From Setophaga petechia (taxonomy: Eukaryota; Chordata; Aves; Passeriformes; Parulidae): DNA of 64,000 bases. The stretch lies in assembly GCA_024362935.1 (NCBI GenBank), contig JANCRA010000030.1, positions 7,918,096 to 7,982,095 of the forward strand, read 5' to 3'. This document shows, in pieces, positions 24,613-34,994 of the stretch. The notes under the pieces were generated by a model. That model worked only from the letters and a program-made list of their open reading frames with translations, had not been told where the DNA came from and ran no database searches. Each line of letters opens with the position of its first letter. Position 1 is the first letter of the stretch. The translations under genes were made by a program, and so were the position numbers.

Positions 24613-25521
24613 TCTTCATCCGTGGCTTTTTTGCACCTTTCCACTATTTGGAAAAACTCCGAGATTGGCAGAACCTTGAGTGGCAGCAAATCCTGCATTC
24701 CACCCAAGAGCTGCCCTCCAGAAACACCGTGAAAACTCAACCCTCAGCCTCTTCCAGGTGAACTCTGCTAAACCACTCGAGCCTCACCTTTCCCACCTCC
24801 TTTTCCCCCTGCAATCCCTCCCAGCAGGGAAGGAGAGGCATTTTAGCAGAGATCAGGCAGAGCTGCTCCGCCAAACCCCCCTGGGTGCCCCGGGCTCTCG
24901 GGGCTCTGCTCTGGGTTCCGATCCTCCCTGACCCCATGTGTTCGTACAGAAATGTGTGGATCCCCTCCAGGTGCCCAAAATCCCGGGAATTCGCTCGGGC
25001 CGCAGTTTGTTGTGTTGATGATCCTCGTGTGGGTTCAGGGCTGCTGGGAAGCTGCAAAAACCCTTTAAAGGCCGCTAATGTGGAATTCGTTTCCTTTCAG
25101 AGGTGCAAAAAACAACTTTAAAGCGCCGGGCAGGGAGGGGATGTTTGCAGAGGAGATGTCTCAGACGCTTCAGGTGTGCCTGGTGTGGGATTTTATCTCC
25201 TTTGCTCAGCTCCTTGAATTATTTGGATCATGAAAAGCCCAGGAAAAGCAGCGTTCTGCTCTTCAGAAGCAGCAAAAACAAAATTTCCAGCTGCGAGGCT
25301 CGGACTGAAGGATTTGATGAGGGGGGGAGAAAAGCACAAGTGCAGCAGAAAGAAGAGGAAAACTCAGCAGGGCAATGGAACTGAGTGAAACCAGCCCGGG
25401 AATTCGGGGTGTGCCCGGGAGGGGCTGGGACAGGAGCAGGAGCTGTGTGAGGTCAAGGACAGGGACAGGACTGGGACAAATCCCTGCAGGTGCTTTTGGT
25501 TTCCAGCAAAGAGGAAGGGGC
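24613..25521. other. Single-copy intergenic stretch
   Basis: No repeat and no recognised gene. Confidence 0.4.
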
Positions 25522-26233
25522 TGCCTGCTGTCCCCTGCCATCCCCTGATGTCCCCTGCCATCCCCTGGTGTCCCCTACCATTCCCTGATGTCACCTGCCA
25601 TCCTCTGGTGTCTTCTGCCCTTCCCTGCCATCCCCTGCCATCCCCTGATGTCCCCTGGCATCCCCTGCTGTCCCCTGCCATCCCCTGCCATCCCCTGCCA
25701 TCCTCTGGTGTCCCCTGCCCTTCCCTGCCATCCCCTGATGTCCCCTGCCATCCTCTGGTGTCCCCTGCCCTTCCCTGCCATCCCCTGATGTCCCCTGCCA
25801 TCCTCTGGTGTCCCCTGCCATCCCCTGATGTCCCCTGCCATTCTCTGCCATCCCCTGATGTCCCCTGCCATCCCCTGATGTCCCCTACCATCCTCTGGTG
25901 TCTTCTGCCCTTCCCTGCCATCCCCTGCCATTCTCTGCCATCCCCTGATGTCCCCTGCCATCCTCTGGTGTCCCCTGCCCTTCCCTGCCATCCCCTGATG
26001 TCACTGCTGTCTCTGCCATCCCCTGATGTCCCCTGCCCTTTCCTAATGTCCCCTGCCCTTCCCTGCCATCCCCTGATGTCCTCTGCCATTATCTGATGTC
26101 CCCTGCCCTCCCCTGCCATTTCCTGCTGTCCCAAACCATCCCTTGCTGTCCCCTGCCATCCCCCGATGTCCCTGCCATCCCCTGCCATCCCCCAATGTCC
26201 CCTGCCATCCCCCGATGTCCCCTGCCATCCCTG
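25522..26233. repeat. Minisatellite, CCCCTGCCATCCCCTGATGT family, block 1
   Basis: About 45 short units of CCCCTGCCATC, CCCCTGATGTC and CCTCTGGTGTC. Open frames in both directions (repeated GHQRMAGDIRGW on the minus strand) come from the lack of stops in the unit and are not proteins. Confidence 0.95.
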
Positions 26234-26530
26234 TGTCACTATAGGACACCAAACAACTCGAGCTCACACACTGCTGCTCTCAAGGTGGAAAAAGGGGAGT
26301 TTAATTTCTGTCTCCAACATTTACAGATTCCCAAAAGTGACCGTGGATTGGAGGGTGACAGTGCCACCTCTCCAATGGCACTGGACAAACCAACAGTCCA
26401 TCAAATTTCTCCTCCCCCATAAAATAATGCAAAACAATCAGTTATTCACAGGAAGTGTGCAAGGAAGTTCGTCACAAGAATGCAAACATCAGAAGGCTTA
26501 GAAAATCTTAAAAAATGAGGGTGACACCCT
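26234..26530. other. Unique island between the two blocks of one minisatellite
   Basis: About 300 bp of non-repeat sequence, including AAAATAATGCAAAACAATCA, splits one array into two. It may be an insertion, or the two blocks may have expanded separately. Confidence 0.5.
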
Positions 26531-26773
26531 TGCCCTCCCCTGACATCCCCTGACATCCCCTGCCCTTCCCTGATGTCCCTGCCATCCCCTGCCATCCCCC
26601 GATGTCCCCTGCCCTTCCCTGATGTCCCTGCCATCCCCTGCCATCCCCTGATGTCCCCTGCCATTCCCTGATGTCCCTGCCATCCCCTGCCATCCCCTGC
26701 TGTCGCCTGATGTCCCTGCCCTTCCCTGCTGTCCCCTGCCCTTCCCTGCTGTCCCCTGCCCTCCCCTGCTGTC
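26531..26773. repeat. Minisatellite, CCCCTGCCATCCCCTGATGT family, block 2
   Basis: Same unit as 25522-26233, same orientation, about 16 units. Confidence 0.94.
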
Positions 26774-28903
26774 CGTTCTGTGTGCTGGCAGCTGCTGCAG
26801 AGGACAGCAGGCTCTGGAGAGCCAAGTCCTGGCCTGCACCTCATCCCATCCATCAAGAAGAGGAAGCAGATGTGGTTTTGCCTCCTCTCCTCCATCTCAC
26901 AGCCAGAGTTTCAGAGGGGAACCCTCTGTTCTCCTTTCTGGAGGAGCAGGGATGCAGCTCTGGGCAAGCCCTGCTGCAGAGGGCACCGTGCCTTCAGCTG
27001 AGTTATTCCACAGCCTGAGGGAAAAAAAAAAAAACAAACCAGGCCCTATTTCTACTCCAAAATGTGGACTCTTGCTTTGCTGGGTTTTTTATTAGAAGAT
27101 AAAAGAGCCTTCATGTACAGAAAGCTTCCCCACAGCCTCCTCCCAGCCCTCCCTTTTCCCAGAGCCTCTTTAGTCACACTCCACGGGCAGAGGTTCTCCA
27201 GACCTTGAACTCCTTCCAAATTTCGAGGAGGTGTTTTTCAAAGTCTGAGGAAGACGCTGCTGGAATCAAAAGCTCTGAGCTGTGCTCCCACTGGGTGATA
27301 TTTTTTCCCCTTTTTGCTTCTCTTGGTTTCTCTGATTTCTGTCCTGGGAGTGGAGCTCCCTCGGGGCAGGGCTCTTCCCTGCAGGGCCTCCCTCTCTGGA
27401 GCTCCAGCTGGATAATGAGGCCGTTGATATTCGCTCAGAAATACTTCAAAAGAGGAATAAATTAAACCAATTGCAGGGCTGATGGTTTTGCCCAAGTGCA
27501 AGCCATGAAGGTCAATAAAACTGGATGTGTATAAACCCAAAGGAGAGGGGGAAAATGAGATTCCCCTTTGGTGCTTTGGGAAAAGTCCATTTCAGAGCCC
27601 TGTCCATGTAAAACGAGCTGGGATTTCATCTTTGAGGTCTGAACCAAACTGAAACCAACCTCCATGGGCACAGCAGCTTTCCAGGTGAAGTTGAGCTGGT
27701 TTGTTGAACATTTTAGTGTGAAACGAGCTCTCATTGCTGGGTTCTGCCTCTCTCCCATCTATTTCAAGCCTTGGCTGCACCTGGAGCTGCACCAGCCCCG
27801 TGCTGCCTCTGCCTCGTGGCCAGGGTTGGTGAGAGGCTGCTCAGGTAGGTTTTGAAGGCACTTGAAACAGTGAAATACCCACAGAGCCACGTGGAACTCT
27901 CTCCTCCTCCTCTTTCCTCTGAATTTGGGGACTTTTTTTTGCCCTGCTGTGATCCCTGCCAGGGGGAAGGTGGTGCCTGTGGTAATCAAACACCTCCTGA
28001 GGTGCCAGGGGAGGAGGTGTTCAAACCCCGGAGCTCCACTGATGCTTTTGGCCTCCTTGTGCTGCTCTCCATGGAGTCAAGAGGAGTTTGATGCTTTTTA
28101 TAAAAGTCCTCAGCTTTGATGGGCTCTGAAGCACCGAGTTTAAAGGCAGGTGCTGAGGGAAGTGTCTCAGGAGGGATCTCTGTGGGACGCTCAGACATCC
28201 CAGCTGCTCCCTGGGCTGCATTTCCAAGCTCACTTTGAAAGGGATGGGATGATTCCCTGGCTGCAGCTGCTAAAACCCTCCTAAGAGGACTGCCACAACT
28301 TTCCCTTAAATATTTGCTGATGCAAACACACAAAAAGCTTTTTTTCCAGTTTGCTCTCAGCTTTTTGTCCCCACGGAGGCTCAGTCACAAATTTCCTGGT
28401 TCCTGCTGAGTTCTGTGATGGCAGAACTTGGAGAGCATCAGCTCATCCCTGCACAGACCCCATGTCCAGCTCCACTCCCAAGGGCTCCAGATGAAGAAAC
28501 CCTGGAGCAATCAGGGGGGAAATCCTCTGCTGGGGGCTCTGCTAACTATGGGAATTTCTGTTGGGAAGGGATTTCTGTTGTGGAATTAAATAATCACCAA
28601 GAGATGATCTCTGGAGCAGGAGGGGTGATGCTTTTCACTCACAGCAACACAGACTGAAATATTCCATAATATTTATGGGGTCCTGGAAGAAACTGGGGAT
28701 TGGGAAGCATTCAGGGAGTGTGAGAGAGAGAAAAAAGGGGCAGAAGCTGCCAGGGAGGGGTGGGCACTGCCTGCAGCCCCCAGAGCACCACAGGTGAGGT
28801 TGGGGTGTGACAAAAGGATTCTCACACCCCCCTGCTGCCCCCAAATCATGGGGAGCTGAGCCAGGCAGGGGATGGAGCTGGGAACCTCCCTGGGGACTGG
28901 TTT
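26774..28903. other. Single-copy stretch upstream of OLFM1 promoter A
   Basis: No exons that I can support on either strand. Poly(A) at 27020-27034. Confidence 0.4.
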
Positions 28904-28929
28904 GGGGTTTGGGTTTGGGGTTTGGGGGG
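28904..28929 (+). other. G-quadruplex motif (G-runs with TTT loops)
   Basis: Four G-runs (28904-28907, 28911-28913, 28917-28920, 28924-28929) are each separated by exactly TTT. This meets the G3+N1-7 rule for an intramolecular quadruplex. It lies 1.6 kb upstream of the exon A start codon. Confidence 0.8.
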
Positions 28930-28991
28930 ATCAGATCTCTGGGCACCCTCCCCTTGCCCTGAGCGAGATCGGGGGAGCACAGGGAGGGACT

Positions 28992-29822
28992 CAGGGCGGG
29001 GTTCAGAATGGGAATTAAGGATGGGAATTAAGGATTCAGGGTGGGATTAAGGATGGGGTTCAGGGGGAATTAAAGATGGGAATTGAGGATGGGGTTCAGG
29101 ATGGGAATTGAGGATGGGGTTCAGGATGGGAATTGAGGATGGAGTTCAGGATGGGAATTGCGGATGGGGTTCAGGGTAGGGTTCAGGATGGGAATTGAGG
29201 ATGGGGTTCAGGGTGGGAATTGAGGATGGGGTTCAGGGGGAATTAAAGATAGGAATTAAGGATGGGGTTCAGGAGGGGAATTAAGAATGGGGTTCAGGAT
29301 GGGAATTGAGGATGGGGTTCAGGGTGGGAATTGAGGATGGGGTTCAGGATGGGAATGGAGGATGGGGTTCAGGATGGGGATTAAGGATAGGAATTAAAGA
29401 TGGGGTTCAGGGTGGGAATTAAGGATGGGGGTCAGGATGGAAATGGAGGATGGAAATTAAGGATGCTGTTCAGGATGGGGTTAAGAATGGGGCTCAGTAT
29501 GGGAATTAAGGATGGGGTTAAGGATGGGGTCCAGGATGGGATTAAGGATAGGAATTAAAGATGGGGTTCAGGATGGGAATTAAGGATGGAAATTAAGGAT
29601 GCTGTTCAGGATGGGGTTAAGAATGGAGTTCAGGGTGGGGATTAAGGATGGGGCTCAGGATGAGATTCAGGATGAGATTAAGGATAGGGTTAAATATGGG
29701 GATAAGGATTCTGTTCAGTATGGGAATGAAGGATGTAGTTCAGGATGGGAATGAAGGATGCAGTTCAGGACAGGATTAAGGATGGGGTTCAGGACGGGAT
29801 TAAGGATGGGTTAAGGACGGTT
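28992..29822. repeat. Minisatellite, unit about 26 bp, upstream of OLFM1 exon A
   Basis: About 30 units of GGGTTCAGGATGGGAATT followed by GAGGATG or AAGGATG. The array ends about 700 bp before the exon A start codon. It is almost free of C apart from one per unit, so the two strands are strongly asymmetric. Confidence 0.95.
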
Positions 29823-29839
29823 TTAACCCCCTGCTCCCC

Positions 29840-30520
29840 ACAGGGTCCCCGCAGCCTCAGCCGTGCTCCCGCGCCTGCTTTTCCCCCTCTCCCTTTGCCG
29901 TGTTTAGTTAAATTTCCCCCGCCTTACTTGATGTCACATCCTGTTCCACAGCCATCCCCTGCTAGTAGCCAGCCCTACCAATTCCTTTCTTTTTCTTTTT
30001 TTTTCTTTTTTTTTTTTTTTTTTTTTTTTAAATCCCTGTCCTCTCCCCATCACCCCCCTTTTCCAGGCAAACTTTTGGCAATAGCAGAGATAATCACTGC
30101 GTGCTCCGCTGAATTTCTCTTCGCAAATGTCTTTGGAGCAGGGGAGCCATTAAAAAAAAAAAAAAAAAAAAAAAATTAAATAAATTACCAGACAGCCAGC
30201 ACCGAGAGCAGAGGAGAGAAACTGGGATCCCAATAAATATGCAAAGTGAAGGCTCTGCTGAGCAGATTTCTGGCATCGCTTCCCGAGGGTGCTGAGAGCC
30301 ACCCGCAAAATCAGGCTGGTTTTTGAATTATTATTTTTACCGTTTGTCTTTTTTTTTTTTTTAATAGCGTTTTGTTGTCTTTTTTTAAATTTTTTTTTAA
30401 TATAAATTAAAATATTAATAAGAATAAAGGAGTGAGGAGGCAGCGAGGCTCGGGGACGGCGCAGGGGAGGCTCTCCCGGAGGTGATCTGTATGCGAGCTG
30501 CCTAGAACGGGCTGCGAGAG
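29840..30520 (+). promoter_or_regulatory. OLFM1: Probable OLFM1 promoter A and 5' leader
   Basis: This repeat-poor interval between the minisatellite and the exon A start codon must contain the A-isoform promoter or leader. It has long T and A runs (about 29991-30029, 30151-30175 and 30350-30362) and an AT-rich block TAATATAAATTAAAATATT near 30398. A more CpG-rich 100 bp (30435-30520) precedes the ATG. The transcription start cannot be fixed from sequence. A five-codon upstream frame lies at 30491-30505. Confidence 0.5.
30491..30505 (+). other. Minimal upstream ORF ahead of OLFM1 exon A
   Basis: ATG CGA GCT GCC TAG, four sense codons and a stop, ends 15 nt before the exon A start codon. If the leader includes it, it could lower initiation at the main start. 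Translation is not shown. Confidence 0.5.
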
Positions 30521-30586
30521 ATGCAACCGGCAAGCAAGCTGCTGACCCTCTGCTTCCTCATCCTGATGGGCACAGAACTCACCCAA
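30521..30586 (+). CDS. OLFM1: OLFM1 (noelin-1) alternative first coding exon A
   Basis: The exon encodes 22 residues, beginning MQPASKLLTLCF and ending MGTELTQ, and stops at donor GTAGGT (30587). The ending joins in phase 0 to the next exon's [11 protein letters not shown] basic residue, the hydrophobic core LLTLCFLILM and a small polar end form a secretory signal peptide, so A-type noelins should be secreted. Noelin-1 is a neural secreted glycoprotein; the chick protein is known for prolonging neural crest production, and mammalian forms bind AMPA-receptor complexes and Nogo receptor. The first intron from here to 49664 is 19 kb and contains exon B. The start context is purine at -3. The identification rests on near identity to known A exons of noelin/pancortin; I am very sure. 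Confidence 0.95.
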
Positions 30587-30680
30587 GTAGGTCCAGCTCT
30601 TCCTTTCCCCACTCCCCCTCCTCCTCTTCTCCCTTTTCTCCCCAACGCCATTTTCTGCTAAACCTCGAGAGCAGCACAGG

Positions 30681-31495
30681 AACCTGCCCGGGGGATGGAT
30701 GCTGCACCTGCCCTGGGGATGCTGCACCTTCCCGGGGATGCTGTACCTGCCCGGGGATGGGTGCTTTACCTGCCCCGGGGATCCTGTACCTGCCCGGGGA
30801 TGGGTGCTTTACCTGCCCCGGGGATCCTGTACCTGCCCGGGGATGGATGCTGCACCTGCCCCGGGGATGGATGCTGCACCTGCCCAGGGATGCTGCACCT
30901 GCCCCGGGGATGCTGCACCTGCCAGGGATGCTGCACCTGCCCCGGGGATGCTGCACCTGCCCCGGGGATGCTGCACCTGCCCCGGGGATGCTGCACCTGT
31001 CCCGGGGATGCTGTACCTGCCCAGGGATGCTGTACCTGCCCCGGGGATGCTGCACCTGCCCCGGGGATGCTGCACCTTCCCGGGGATGGATGCTGTACCT
31101 GCCCCGGGGATGCTGCACCTGCCCCGGGCATGGATGCTGTACCTGCCCTGGGATGGGTGCTGCCCCTGCCCTGGGGATAGATGCTGCACCTTCCCCGGGA
31201 TGGATGCTGCACCTGCCCGGGGATGCTGCACCTGCCAGGGGATGGATGCTGCACCTGCCCCGGGGATGCTGCACCTGCCCGGGGATGGATGCTGCACCTA
31301 CCCGGGGATGCTGCCCCTGCCCCGGGGACGCTGCACCTGCCCTGGGATGGATGCTGCACCTGCCCTGGGATGGATGCTGCACCTGCCCTGGGATGCTGCA
31401 CCTGCCCAGGGATGCTGCACCTGCCCTGGGATGCTGCCCCTGCCCCGGGGACGCTGCACCTGCCCAGGGATGCTGCCCCTGCCCAGCCGCCCCTT
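30681..31495. repeat. GC-rich minisatellite just after the exon A donor, unit about 20 bp
   Basis: About 38-40 units of GATGCTGCACCTGCCCCGGG, with CTGTACCTGCCC and GATGGATGCTGC variants, begin 94 bp after the exon A splice donor. Nearly every unit carries CACCTG or TACCTG (CAGGTG/CAGGTA on the other strand), and many a CCCGGG with one CpG. Long frames on both strands (QHPRAGAAS, CCTCPGD patterns) are repeat artefacts. Confidence 0.96.
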
Positions 31496-32763
31496 CCCCA
31501 AGCATCACCTGTGCCCTGCCCCGCACCTGGGCACTGTCCCCGCTGCCCTGGGGGGATTCAGGCCATGGGAGGGGCAGCTCCTATGGGGGGTGTTGGGGTC
31601 AGCTCACCTGAGGGGCTGCAGGACCCCCGGGTGGGGCTGGAGCTGCTGGCCCGGGTGGTCACAAGGGCCAGGTGGGAGTGCTGTCCCTGCTTGTCACTCC
31701 CCACACCCCGCTGGGTGCTCGTGTGGGGGTTGCTGTGCTGGTTTTAGGTGACATTTAAATGTCCCTTGGTGCTGGCATCTGTGACAGCCGGGTGGGAGAC
31801 GGGGCAGTTTATTTATCCCCCTCTCTCCACTCCACCTGCTGGTTTTTTGGGGTTTTTTTTTTTTGCCTGGATTTTCATGCTTTTCTTTGCTGTCCCAGCC
31901 CCTGGGCTGAGTGAGGCGTGGGGTTGTAGGGGGAGGAAAGGAGGCACCCAAAATCCATCCCTTGCAAGTGGAATTTAAACTCCATTTGACTTCTTGAGGC
32001 TGCCTGGGGAGAGGCAGGCAGGACGATTGTCTTTTGTTGGTTATTTTTTTTTTTCCACCAGTCACTGAGGAGAGGAAGAAAAAAAGTAATTGCAAGAGGA
32101 TGCTCTAGATTGTGGGGTTAATTGTGGTGCTGCCTGGAAGCACAGAAAAAAAAAAAAAAAGAAAGGAAAGAAAAGCAGCTATAAATAGGAGGGGAATGGA
32201 GGCTTCTTAGTGTAGGAGCAATTAGCAGCTGGGCTCTCATCCTGGCTGCTTTATGGAGATGATTTTTCCCTTTCTCCCAGTGACAAAGCTCTCCCTGTCA
32301 CTGCCCTGCTGCTGAAGTTTGAGCCCTTGGAGCCTTTTTTGTCTTTGCACCCTGCCAGGATCCCTGAGAGGCTGCAAAGCCAAAAGGAGAGCCCAGATCT
32401 GCCTCAAATCCCGGGGAAAAAGCCGAGCAGCCCGGAATGCAGGCAGGGAAAGGGGGAGAAACCGAGCAATCCAGGGGCTGTGGGGATGAGGAGGGGTGGG
32501 GAGGAAGAAGCAGAGCAGCCCATTGTGTGTGAGGATGCTGAGGGCGCGCATGCGCCGCGCTGGACAAAGAGCCAGGACCACCAGCACGGCGGCTCCTGCC
32601 CACCAGGGCACGGCTGGGGGGGCCACGGGGCCGGGGGGGGTGGCAGGGATGTCACCTGAGTGTCCCCCCAGCTTCCACAGGGGTCACAGCATAGCCTGGG
32701 CAACGGGTGCTGCCAGCCCCTGGGCGGCCTGGGCAGCACTGAGCTGCTCTGGGGGATTTTCCA
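31496..32763. other. OLFM1 intron after exon A, mixed sequence
   Basis: Holds T and A runs (31851-31864, about 32144-32160), a CGCGCATGCGCC NRF1-like palindrome at 32545-32556 and a G-rich quadruplex candidate at 32616-32648. No exon recognised. Confidence 0.5.
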
Positions 32764-33250
32764 AGGGAAAACAGGGGAAAACAAGGGGAAAACAAGGGGA
32801 AAACTAGGGAAAAATAAGGGAAAAGCAAGGGAAAAACAAGGGGGAAACAGGGGGAAAAGTAGGGAAAAATAAGGGAAAATAAGGGGAAAAGCAAGGGAAA
32901 AACAAGGGGGAAACAAGGAGGAAACAAGAGGGAAACAAGGGGGAAACAAGGGGGAAACAAGGGGGAAACAAAGGAAAACCAAGATAAAACAAGGGAAAAC
33001 CAAGGAAAAAACCGAGGGAAAAACTAGGGAAAACAAGGGATAATAAGGGAAAACAAAGGAAAAACAAGGGAAAAACAAGGAAAAACAAGGGAAAATAAAG
33101 GGAAAACCAAGGGATAAAACCAAGGGAAAAACCAAGAGAAAACAAAGAAAAACCAAGGGAAAACAAAGGGAAATCAAAGGGAAAAGCCAAGCGAAAACAA
33201 AGGGAAAACAAAGGGAAAAGCCAAGGGAAAACAAAGGGGAAAACAAAGGC
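32764..33250. repeat. Purine-rich minisatellite, unit about 11-13 bp (GGGAAAACAA)
   Basis: About 40 units of AAGGGAAAACA and AAGGGGGAAACA. The + strand is nearly all A, G and a regular C, with essentially no T. Minus-strand frames of FPLVFPLFSP type are artefacts. Confidence 0.95.
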
Positions 33251-33732
33251 AAACCGAGGTTTCTGCCCTGCCTGGCTCTTTTCTCCTCTCCTCGCTCCCT
33301 CTGTGACTGCAGCGCCTCAACTTTGGCAGCAACTTCAAATCGTGGTGGGCACAGGGAGCCCCACAGCTCCTGGGCAGAGAGCCCTGCCCTGCTGGTGGCA
33401 GGAGGTTTGAGCCCCTGCTAAAGCCTGGCTTAGCTGAGCCGCCCTGCTGGGCTGCCCTCAGCTCTGCAGTGCCCACCTGGGCAGGTGCCCTGTGCCTGCT
33501 GCCTGCCTGGCGCTGCAGAGCCCTGGTTCCCCTGGCACAGCTGCCAGGTGCCATCCCCAGACCCTCCTGCCAGCCCGGGCACCGCCCAGCTCCGTGCCAG
33601 GCTGGTTCTGCTGTGCCCTGCACGGAGCCCGGGCAGCAGGGAGGGGGAGGCCGGGGCATGGAGGGGCTGATTCCAGCTTTGCTGCTGGTGCAGGAGGTGC
33701 TGCTGTGCCCTCCTGCCCCTGAGGAACAGAGA
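33251..33732. other. Unique intron segment
   Basis: GC-rich, with no exon recognised. Confidence 0.4.
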
Positions 33733-34228
33733 TGGGCACTGAGCTGGGATAGAGCTGGGCACTGAGCTGGGATAGAGCTGGGATAGAGCTGGGCACTGAG
33801 CTGGGCACTGAGCTGGGCACTGAGCTGGGATAGAGCTGGGCACTGAGCTGGGAACAGCTGGGAACTCGCTGCAGTGACAGGACAGGCCACAGGGAAGGGA
33901 GAGATGGGGACAGGGCTGGGCACAGAGCTGGGCACTGAGCTGGGCACAGAGATGGGCACAGAGCTGGGCACTGAACTGGGGACTGAGCTGGAGACTTGAG
34001 CTGGAAACTGACCTGGGGACAGAGTGGACACTGAGCTGGGCACTGAGCTTGGCACAGAGCTAGGGACTGAGCTGGGCACTGAGCTGGGATAGAGCTGGGC
34101 ACAGAGCTGGACACAGAGTGGGCACAGAGCTGGGCACTGAGCTGGGGACTGAGCTGGGCACAGAGTGGGCACTGAGCTGGGCACAGAGTTGGGCACTGAG
34201 CTGGGCACAGAGTGGGCACAGAGCTGGG
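33733..34228. repeat. Minisatellite, unit about 12-13 bp (GAGCTGGGCACT/A)
   Basis: About 38 units of GAGCTGGGCACT, GAGCTGGGCACA and GAGCTGGGATA. Frames such as AQCPALCPSSVPS on the minus strand are artefacts. Confidence 0.95.
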
Positions 34229-34994
34229 CTGGAGGGCCCAGCCTGGCTGGCTCTGGTACCCCTGGGGCTCTCTGCCAGGGGTGGGTGCTGCAGCACCCTG
34301 GGGTGTCCCCCTGGGTGGCAGGGGGGTTCTGGGGGCACAGGGGCGATGCCAGGCTGGGCTGTACCCCTGCTCTGCTCAGGGCTCACAGTCCTGGCTGGGC
34401 TGGGGTGCCCTGTGTGGGGCAGGGGGGAGCTGCCCCTGAACCCCCCAGGTGTCTGTGCTGTGCCCCCATCCCCTGGCATGGCTGAGGTTGCCCTGCACGG
34501 GGCATTTCCCCTCTCTGAGCTGCTCTGTGCCCAGCCTGGAATGCCCCATTTTGGGGGGCTGGCATGGGGGGCAGAGGAGCTCTGGGCACTCTGGGCTGCA
34601 AGCCCCTGGCTCTGGGTGGGCACTCAGCCCTGGGCAGGGTGAGATGTGGGGCTGCCTGTCCCTGTGCCCCCCTCGGGCACACCCGGGGCACCTCTCCTGG
34701 TGCCCATGGAGGGGGACAGAGCCAATTTCTGCTCTCAAAGCTGTGCCAGGAGGGCAGAGTTGGGCTGCTGGGGCACAGCCAGGGCAGGCAGCAGAGCTTG
34801 GGGCAGGGGTGCCAGCTGCTGGCTGTGTGTCTGTCTGTCCGACCTGTCCCTTTGTCCTCTCGCTGGGATATTGCAGTGAAAACCTCCTGGGATTCCTCAA
34901 AGTTCCCTCAGGAGCTGCACGGTGCTGCCACATCCACAGCCCCAGGAATTCTGGGAGCAGGCAGATAGGAAACGTTCATAGGGCTTCTGCAAGA
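34229..34994. other. Unique GC-rich intron segment
   Basis: Several frames are open on both strands because of the high GC content, but none has a recognisable domain. Confidence 0.4.

Noticed and set aside
1..28900. Neighbouring genes such as ficolin or COL5A1 exons
   Set aside because: No fibrinogen-domain or Gly-X-Y coding pattern was found in any frame.
28904..28929. Interstitial telomere
   Set aside because: Units are GGG(G)TTT, not TTAGGG, and only four are present.
30579..31526. Long minus- and plus-strand frames with repeated QHPRAGAAS or CCTCPGD
   Set aside because: Products of a 20-bp repeat with no stop codons in several frames; no domain, no splice evidence.
33174..34208. 344-codon minus-strand Ser/Cys/Pro-rich frame
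   Set aside because: Spans two unrelated minisatellites and the unique sequence between them, with no start context or domain.
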